The position numbers and the translations under genes are program-made. This document shows positions 5,742 to 9,604 of a stretch of 9,604 nt of DNA, in pieces. The stretch spans positions 1 to 9,604 of the forward strand of contig JBBECO010000283.1 in NCBI GenBank assembly GCA_040881785.1. The letters run 5' to 3'. Position 1 is the stretch's first letter; each line of letters begins with the position of its first letter. Below the pieces are notes generated by a model, which saw only the letters and a list, made by a program, of their open reading frames with translations, did not search any database and was not told the origin of the DNA. The stretch is from JACDCA01 sp040881785. GTDB lineage: Bacteria; Acidobacteriota; Vicinamibacteria; Vicinamibacterales; 2-12-FULL-66-21.

Positions 5742-6834
5742 ACCTGTGTTGAACCGTGTTGAGCCGTGGCGAACGGGCAGGCCGTGGCCCGCGTTTCGCG
5801 ACGGCATCCGCCGTGTGAACGGCGCGCCGATGCTCGTGGCCGGCATGAGCGCGGTGACGCTGCTGATCGCGCTGCCGCTGTCGCTGGCCCTGCGCGGCAT
5901 GCTCGAGGCGCATTTCGGCCGCAGCCTGGCCGCGGAGGCCCCGGCGGCCGGCGCCGGCTACGAGTGGTGGCAGGAGTTCCTGGCGCAGGCCAGCGGGCTC
6001 GGCGCCACCTTCACCCCCTCGATCATTGGTTTCGGCGCGGTGCTCGACAACCTGAGCGCGCTCCTCGACAACCTGCCCATGGCGTCCACGATTGCCGGCG
6101 CCACGGCCGCCTGGATGCTGATCTGGTCGTTCCTGAGCGGCGGCGTCATCGACCGCCTGGCACGGGACCGCCGCACCAGAACGGCGGGGTTCTTCGCCGC
6201 CTGCGGCGTCCACTTCTGGCGCTTCCTCCGGCTCGGTATCATCGCCTGGCTCCTCTACACCTTTCTCTTCCTCCACGTACACCATTGGATCTTCGATGAG
6301 GCTTATCCGGCGCTGATCGCAGACCTGACGTCCGAACGCACGGCGCTGCTCATCCGGATCGCCGGCTACCTGCTCTTTGGCGGTGCGCTGATCCTCTTCA
6401 ATCTCATCCTGGATTACGCGCGGATCCGGATCGTCGTCGAGGACCGCCGCAGTGCCATCGGCGCGATCGCCGCAGGTGCGCGCTTCGTCCGCCGGCACGC
6501 CGGCCGCGTGACGGCGCTCTACCTGCTGAACGGTCTCGCCTTCGTCCTGCTGCTGGCCGCGTATGCGGTGCTGTCACCCGGAGCGCCGGGTACCGGGCTG
6601 GGACTGTGGGCCGTGCTGCTGCTCGGACAGGCCTATATCGTCGCCCGGCACTATTTGAAGCTGGTGTTCTATGCGTCAGAGACCGCGTTGTTCCAGGCGC
6701 AGCTGGCGCACGCGGCGTATACTGCGGCCCCCGCGGTCGTGTGGCCGGATTCACCGGCGGCGGAAGCGATCGTCAACCCTTCGACTCGCTTCGCTCGCTC
6801 AGGGCAGGCGCCACAGCGCGCCGGGCTGAGTTAG
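5725..6834 (+). CDS. Integral membrane protein, about six TM segments, function unknown
   Basis: I do not recognise a family for this 369-residue protein. Hydrophobic segments lie at about 34-56, 121-140, 166-187, 207-230, 262-284 and 293-313. The N-terminal 33 residues are soluble and basic. Charged stretches rich in Arg (144-152, 232-260) are likely cytoplasmic loops. The ATG at 5725 overlaps the end of the M1 peptidase by 17 bp. The nearest AGGA is 14 nt upstream, so translation may depend on coupling; an in-frame GTG at 5746 is an alternative. The overlap and order suggest a membrane partner for the peptidase. Residues about 351-361 (PSTRFARSGQ region) are encoded by a palindromic repeat at 6777-6808, so the C-terminal tail is probably acquired rather than ancestral. 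Confidence 0.85.
   Translation: MASSFEPVLNRVEPWRTGRPWPAFRDGIRRVNGAPMLVAGMSAVTLLIALPLSLALRGMLEAHFGRSLAAEAPAAGAGYEWWQEFLAQASGLGATFTPSIIGFGAVLDNLSALLDNLPMASTIAGATAAWMLIWSFLSGGVIDRLARDRRTRTAGFFAACGVHFWRFLRLGIIAWLLYTFLFLHVHHWIFDEAYPALIADLTSERTALLIRIAGYLLFGGALILFNLILDYARIRIVVEDRRSAIGAIAAGARFVRRHAGRVTALYLLNGLAFVLLLAAYAVLSPGAPGTGLGLWAVLLLGQAYIVARHYLKLVFYASETALFQAQLAHAAYTAAPAVVWPDSPAAEAIVNPSTRFARSGQAPQRAGLS
5739..5769 (+). repeat. Three degenerate units of TGAACCGTGT at the peptidase stop
   Basis: Units TGAACCTGTGT, TGAACCGTGT and TGAGCCGTGG follow head to tail, the first beginning exactly at the TGA stop of the M1 peptidase. The downstream membrane protein is read through them in another frame. They resemble the TGATCCGTG repeat at 9471. 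With only three divergent units, chance is possible. Confidence 0.4.
6777..6808. repeat. Imperfect palindrome inserted in the 3' end of the membrane protein gene
   Basis: CCCT and AGGG close an imperfect inverted repeat whose centre is a TTCG between CGACTCGC and CTCGCTC. I recall this motif as a dispersed element in high-GC uncultured genomes. Here it lies inside the coding sequence, 24 bases before the TAG, and supplies part of the C-terminal tail. Confidence 0.6.
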
Positions 6835-6846
6835 CGCCTATTCCCC

Positions 6847-7890
6847 ATGTCCCGACGGGTATTCACAAAGGCACGCATCCTCATCGTCGACGACGAGGCA
6901 CCGAACGTCGAGGTGCTGCGCCGGCTCCTCGAGCGCGCCGGGTTCGCGCGGATTCAGACGACGACCGATCCGCGCGAGGCGACGAAGTTGTATGTGGATT
7001 TCCGGCCCGACCTGATTCTGCTCGACCTGCACATGCCGCACCTGGACGGCCTGGCGGTGATGGACGAGCTGAACCAGATCGTCGAGGCCACCTACCTGCC
7101 CATCCTGATCCTGACCGGGGATGTGTCGCCGGAGGCGAGGCGCGACGCGCTCTCGCGCGGCGCCAAGGATTTCGTCCACAAGCCGTTCAACACCGACGAG
7201 GTGCTGCTGCGCATCGGCACGCTGCTGGAGACGCGGTTTCTCTACCTGCAGATCCAGAGTCAGAACCAGATGCTCGAAGCGAAGGTCCGGGAACGGACGC
7301 GCGAGCTCGAAGGGGCGCAGTTCGAGATCATCGAGCGGCTCGCGAAGGCGGCGGAGTTCCGCGACGACAACACCGGGCAGCACACCGAGCGGGTCGGGCA
7401 GATGGCGGCGCTGATCGCCAAGCAGACCGGGCTGCCGGAGGCGCAGGTCTCGCTGATCCGCCGCGCGGCGCCGCTGCACGACGTCGGCAAGATCGGCATT
7501 CCGGACTCGATCCTCCTGAAGCTCGGCAAGCTGACCGACGACGAGCTCACGGTGGTGAAGACGCACACGACCATCGGCGCGCGGATCCTGTCGGGCAGCC
7601 GCTTTCCGATTCTGCGGCTCGCGGAGGAAATCGCCTTCAGCCACCACGAGCGGTGGGACGGCTGCGGCTATGCCGGCATCACGCGCGACTCGATCCCGCT
7701 CGCCGGCCGGATCGTCGCGATCGCGGACGTCTTCGACGCCCTGACGCAGCACCGGCCCTACAAGGAAGCCTGGCCCGTTGACCGAGCGGTCGCGGAGATC
7801 GAGGATCAGCGCGGCCGGCAGTTCGATGCCGCGCTCGTGGACGCGTTCCTGCGCATCATCGAGCAGCGCGAGTCCTCACCGGTTGTGTGA
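6847..7890 (+). CDS. Response regulator with REC and HD-GYP domains (putative c-di-GMP phosphodiesterase)
   Basis: In this 347-residue protein, REC occupies about 9-128: acid pocket Asp15/Asp16, phospho-acceptor Asp60 in LILLDLHMP, Thr90 and Lys112 (HKPF). A linker helix (about 133-165) leads to an HD-GYP domain (about 165-340) that would hydrolyse cyclic di-GMP. Visible metal ligands are His179 in the helix GQHTERV, His211/Asp212 (HDVGKIG), His240 and His266/His267 (HHERWDG). RPYKEAW (303-309) matches the conserved C-terminal helix. The signature GYP reads GYA (274-276), and the following G-L is replaced, so activity should not be assumed. The ATG is 12 nt after the membrane protein stop with no clear Shine-Dalgarno, pointing to an operon with coupling. 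No histidine kinase is adjacent, so the cognate sensor is elsewhere. Confidence 0.93.
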   Translation: MSRRVFTKARILIVDDEAPNVEVLRRLLERAGFARIQTTTDPREATKLYVDFRPDLILLDLHMPHLDGLAVMDELNQIVEATYLPILILTGDVSPEARRDALSRGAKDFVHKPFNTDEVLLRIGTLLETRFLYLQIQSQNQMLEAKVRERTRELEGAQFEIIERLAKAAEFRDDNTGQHTERVGQMAALIAKQTGLPEAQVSLIRRAAPLHDVGKIGIPDSILLKLGKLTDDELTVVKTHTTIGARILSGSRFPILRLAEEIAFSHHERWDGCGYAGITRDSIPLAGRIVAIADVFDALTQHRPYKEAWPVDRAVAEIEDQRGRQFDAALVDAFLRIIEQRESSPVV

Positions 7891-7907
7891 CCCCTCGAAC
7901 GACACCC

Positions 7908-7931
7908 GTAGGCCCGACCTTCAGGCCGGGC
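7908..7931 (+). repeat. REP-like hairpin, family 3, copy 1 (GTAG foot)
   Basis: GTAG is followed directly by an 8-bp inverted repeat (GCCCGACC / GGCCGGGC, one A-C mismatch) around a TTCA loop. It begins 18 nt after the HD-GYP stop and is the first of two head-to-tail copies 28 bp apart. Confidence 0.75.
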
Positions 7932-7935
7932 GAAT

Positions 7936-7959
7936 GTAGGCCCGGCCTTCAGGCCGGGC
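7936..7959 (+). repeat. REP-like hairpin, family 3, copy 2 (GTAG foot)
   Basis: GTAG is followed directly by a perfect 8-bp inverted repeat (GCCCGGCC / GGCCGGGC) around TTCA. It ends 7 nt before the nadE Shine-Dalgarno. Together with copy 1 it fills the gap between the HD-GYP gene and nadE, and could slow ribosome or polymerase movement into nadE. Confidence 0.75.
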
Positions 7960-7965
7960 GAAACC

Positions 7966-7970
7966 AGGGA
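7966..7970 (+). promoter_or_regulatory. Shine-Dalgarno site of nadE
   Basis: AGGGA lies 5 nt before the ATG at 7976. It supports that start and lies just past the second REP hairpin. Confidence 0.6.
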
Positions 7971-7975
7971 ACTCA

Positions 7976-8743
7976 ATGTCAACACGCGCGAAGCAGATAG
8001 CGGAGTGGATGCAGGCACAGGTCGCCGCGGCGGGCGCGCGCGGCATCGCAGTGGGCCTCAGCGGCGGCATCGACTCGGCCGTCGTGATCGGGCTCGCCGC
8101 GCAGGCGGCGCCCGGACGCGTCGTCGGCGTGATCATGCCCTGCCACAGCGATCCGCAGGACGAAGTGGACGGCCGGCTGGCCGCGGACCACTTCGGCGTG
8201 CCGGCGATCCGGATCGACCTGTCGGAGGCCTACGACGGACTCCGCGCCGGACTGAGCGACGCCATCGGACAGCTGCCGCTCGACCAGCGGCCGGTCGTCG
8301 CGACCGACGAGACCGACCTCAAGGCGCGGCTGCCGCTCGCCAACATCAAGCCGCGCCTGCGCATGACGAGCCTCTACTTCGTCGCCAATTCGCTGAACTA
8401 CCTCGTCGCCGGCACCGGCAACCGCAGCGAGCTGACGATCGGCTACTTCACGAAGTACGGGGACGGCGGCGTGGACCTCCTGCCGATCGGCCGCCTGCTC
8501 AAGAGCGAGGTGCGCACGCTCGCGCGCGAGCTGGGCGTGCCGGCGCCGATCATCGACAAGCCGCCGAGCGCCGGTCTGTGGCTCGGACAGACCGACGAAG
8601 ACGAGATGGGCTTCACCTATGCGGATCTCGAGGCGTATCTGACGAAGGGTCCGTCTGCGGTCTCCTCGGAACTGGCCGAACGCATCGCGCGCCTCGAACG
8701 CGCCAGCGATCACAAGCGGGCATCCGCGCCGGCGCCCGGCTGA
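7976..8743 (+). CDS. nadE: NAD+ synthase, short single-domain type
   Basis: This enzyme makes NAD+ from deamido-NAD+ (nicotinate adenine dinucleotide), ATP and an amino donor, the last step of NAD synthesis in the cytoplasm. The 255 residues are only the N-type ATP-pyrophosphatase (adenylating) domain: P-loop SGGIDS (29-34), NIKPRLRM (123-130, the NxRxRM-like block), GTGNRSE (146-152), YFTKYGDGGVD (157-167), KPPSAGLW (195-202) and a C-terminal HKR (246-248). No glutaminase/nitrilase domain is present, so free ammonia is the expected nitrogen source. The length fits ammonia-dependent NadE. The ATG at 7976 has AGGGA 5 nt upstream. The gene follows the HD-GYP regulator in the same direction across two REP hairpins. 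Its TGA is the start of a 21-bp tandem array. Confidence 0.95.
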   Translation: MSTRAKQIAEWMQAQVAAAGARGIAVGLSGGIDSAVVIGLAAQAAPGRVVGVIMPCHSDPQDEVDGRLAADHFGVPAIRIDLSEAYDGLRAGLSDAIGQLPLDQRPVVATDETDLKARLPLANIKPRLRMTSLYFVANSLNYLVAGTGNRSELTIGYFTKYGDGGVDLLPIGRLLKSEVRTLARELGVPAPIIDKPPSAGLWLGQTDEDEMGFTYADLEAYLTKGPSAVSSELAERIARLERASDHKRASAPAPG

Positions 8744-8837
8744 GGGACGCGCCGGCCGAGGGTGCGGGGGCCTGACGTTGAGGGTGCCGGCGCTGACGCT
8801 GACGGTGCGGGGACCTACGCCGAGGGTGCGGGGAAGG
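8742..8837 (+). repeat. 21-bp degenerate tandem array after nadE
   Basis: Units start at 8742 (inside the nadE TGA), 8758, 8780, 8801 and 8822. Each begins GAGGG or GACGG, continues TGCGGGG or TGCCGGC in the full units, and ends in TGACG or TACGC before the next. Lengths are 16, 22, 21, 21 and a partial unit. The array fills nearly all of the nadE to vapB gap. Confidence 0.75.
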
Positions 8838-8853
8838 TCTCGGCCGCCAGGCA

Positions 8854-8875
8854 ATGATGACGTGGTATGATGACG
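8854..8875 (+). promoter_or_regulatory. 9-bp direct repeat at the TA promoter, candidate antitoxin operator
   Basis: ATGATGACG occurs at 8854-8862 and again at 8867-8875, 13 bp apart. The second copy overlaps the -10 hexamer. Ribbon-helix-helix antitoxins bind such short tandem sites, so this is a plausible autoregulatory operator. Confidence 0.5.
8863..8871 (+). promoter_or_regulatory. Extended -10 promoter of the TA pair
   Basis: TGGTATGAT has a TG dinucleotide, one base, then TATGAT. The hexamer ends 6 nt before the ATG at 8878, so transcription would begin at the start codon, giving a leaderless mRNA. No -35 match is seen, as is usual for extended -10 promoters, and there is no Shine-Dalgarno. 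Confidence 0.55.
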
Positions 8876-8877
8876 CC

Positions 8878-9117
8878 ATGCGGACGATCATCGAACTCCC
8901 GGAGGACCAGCTCGAATCCCTGGATGCGCTGTGTGCGCGTGAGGACATCTCGCGCGCCGAGGCGATCCGGCGCGCCATCGCCGCCTACCTGCGGCTGGAA
9001 AGCCCGTCGGCGGCGACCGCTTTCGGCCTGTGGGCCGGCAAGCGCGGCGCCGGGCTCGCCTACCAGGAGGCGCGCCGGAAGGAATGGGACCGGCCCGCTC
9101 CCGCGAAGCGGCGATGA
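8878..9117 (+). CDS. vapB: Ribbon-helix-helix antitoxin of a VapBC-type pair
   Basis: This is a 79-residue CopG/RHH-type antitoxin. The N-terminal strand MRTIIELPEDQLE (1-13) and the helices DALCAREDISRAEAIRRAIAAYL (16-38) form the dimeric DNA-binding fold. The C-terminal part AFGLWAGKRGAGLAYQEARRKEW (48-70) would wrap and inhibit the toxin. The ATG at 8878 is chosen over 8854 and 8857 because the strand of the fold starts here. An extended -10 ending 6 nt upstream also makes the earlier ATGs promoter DNA. The stop overlaps the toxin start by ATGA (9114-9117), the usual coupling that keeps antitoxin in excess. It probably represses its own promoter. Confidence 0.85.
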   Translation: MRTIIELPEDQLESLDALCAREDISRAEAIRRAIAAYLRLESPSAATAFGLWAGKRGAGLAYQEARRKEWDRPAPAKRR

Positions 9118-9473
9118 AGGCCCTGTTCGACACCAACATCCTCATCGACTATCTGAACGGCGTCGAGGCGTCCCGGACTGAGATCGATCGCTACAAGAGC
9201 CGCCTCGTGAGCATCGTCACCTGGATGGAAGTGCTCGTGGGCGCAGGCGGCGATGAGGAGGCGGACGTCGTGGAGATGTTCCTGCGCGACTTCCGCGTCG
9301 TGGATGTGACGCGGACGATTGCGCGGGAAGCCGTCGATTTCCGCCGCGGACGCCGCGTGCGGCTGCCGGATGCGATCATCTGGGCGACGGCGCAGTCCGA
9401 GTCGGCGCTGCTCATCACGCGCAACACGAAGGATTTTCCCGCCGACATGCCCGGCGTCCGCGTGCCGTACTGA
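9114..9473 (+). CDS. vapC: PIN-domain ribonuclease toxin of a VapBC-type pair
   Basis: This is a 119-residue PIN-fold toxin expected to cut RNA (tRNA or rRNA in studied VapCs) when freed from the antitoxin. The acidic metal site is intact: Asp6 (LFDTNILIDYL), Glu39 (TWMEVLVG), Asp86 (RLPDAIIWATA) and Asp107 in ITRNTKDF, with Asn104 nearby. The ATG at 9114 overlaps the antitoxin stop by 4 bp and begins directly with the first beta strand. An in-frame ATG at 9030 would add 28 basic residues lying inside the antitoxin gene and is rejected. The stop TGA is the first triplet of a 9-bp tandem array. Confidence 0.92.
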   Translation: MKALFDTNILIDYLNGVEASRTEIDRYKSRLVSIVTWMEVLVGAGGDEEADVVEMFLRDFRVVDVTRTIAREAVDFRRGRRVRLPDAIIWATAQSESALLITRNTKDFPADMPGVRVPY

Positions 9474-9500
9474 TCCGTGTGATCCGTGTAATCCGTGTAG
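9471..9500 (+). repeat. 9-bp tandem array TGATCCGTG between convergent genes
   Basis: TGATCCGTG, TGATCCGTG and TAATCCGTG are followed by TAG. The first unit is the vapC stop codon. Each unit adds an in-frame stop (TGA, TGA, TAA, TAG). The array fills the whole 27-bp gap to the stop of the next, minus-strand gene. The same unit is found at 1482-1527. Confidence 0.85.
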
Positions 9501-9604
9501 CTAGGCGGCGCCGACGTCCGTGTGCATGCCGACGGGGGCGGGCGTGTGGTCCCCGTCCGCGCCGACGGCCTCTCCCGCCCGGTTGGCGGCAATCTCCACG
9601 CGCG
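9501..9604 (-). CDS. C-terminal part of an unidentified protein, cut by window edge
   Basis: The minus strand is open from the window edge for 33 codons, ending with the TAG at 9503-9501. The product ends ...HTPAPVGMHTDVGAA. The codons are strongly GC-rich at third positions, like the other genes here, and the stop abuts a repeat array exactly as at the other genes. I cannot assign a family from this fragment. It converges on vapC. Confidence 0.5.
   Translation of the reverse strand, partial: RVEIAANRAGEAVGADGDHTPAPVGMHTDVGAA

Noticed and set aside
3450..5900. 816-codon open frame on the minus strand, antisense to the M1 peptidase
   Set aside because: The plus-strand peptidase has complete motifs and a signal peptide. 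The antisense frame is low-complexity, rich in Arg/Glu/Val, and open only because of GC-rich third positions.
7979..8854. Long minus-strand frame opposite nadE
   Set aside because: It is the complement of a gene with full NAD synthase motifs and has no motif of its own.
8854..8877. Earlier ATGs for the antitoxin
   Set aside because: They lie in the promoter and direct repeat, and the RHH strand begins at the 8878 ATG.
9030..9113. Upstream in-frame ATG for the VapC toxin
   Set aside because: It would add 28 basic residues encoded inside the antitoxin. The ATGA overlap at 9114 and the PIN first strand starting there are decisive.

Overview
The window is GC-rich (about two thirds G+C by eye) bacterial chromosomal DNA with tightly packed genes and almost no intergenic space. 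The gene set and the many small palindromes and short tandem arrays between genes resemble an uncultured soil or sediment Acidobacteriota genome of the Vicinamibacteria type. The relevant genes are a sigma-54 enhancer-binding protein, DinB-fold, M1 peptidase, HD-GYP and VapBC. That placement is inference from style and recall; no marker gene is present.

Layout. A sigma-54-dependent activator cut by the left window edge (2-1363, +) faces a DinB-fold protein (1509-2036, -). The gap between their stop codons is filled entirely by 7-bp and 9-bp tandem repeats. Bases 2037-2584 carry no gene. They hold a REP-like hairpin, a 346-bp MITE-like element with roughly 50-bp imperfect terminal inverted repeats and an 8-bp flanking direct repeat, an 8-bp tandem array, and a second REP-like hairpin. 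A DapB-like NAD(P)-binding dehydrogenase (2585-3601, -) is divergent from a secreted M1 aminopeptidase (3702-5741, +). The peptidase overlaps a six-segment membrane protein (5725-6834), which is followed 12 nt later by a REC-HD-GYP response regulator (6847-7890). Two tandem GTAG-type REP hairpins then precede nadE (7976-8743). A 21-bp tandem array follows nadE. A VapB-like/VapC-like toxin-antitoxin pair (8878-9117 and 9114-9473) comes next, with a 4-bp ATGA overlap. The window ends with the C-terminus of an unidentified minus-strand gene (9501-9604).

How it works together. The peptidase and membrane protein are probably one unit, perhaps with the HD-GYP regulator. NadE is housekeeping NAD synthesis. 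VapBC is a stand-alone, probably self-regulated module. No novel multi-gene defence or biosynthetic system is visible.

The most unusual signal is between the genes. Six genes have their stop codon inside, or as the first unit of, a short degenerate tandem array: the activator, DinB, dehydrogenase, peptidase, NadE and VapC. Unit lengths are 7, 8, 9, about 10 and 21 bp. The 9-bp family occurs at two loci 8 kb apart, each time filling the gap between convergent genes. Three different palindrome families share the architecture of REP elements mobilised by RAYT transposases (a GTAG or GTGG foot plus hairpin), although no transposase is encoded here.
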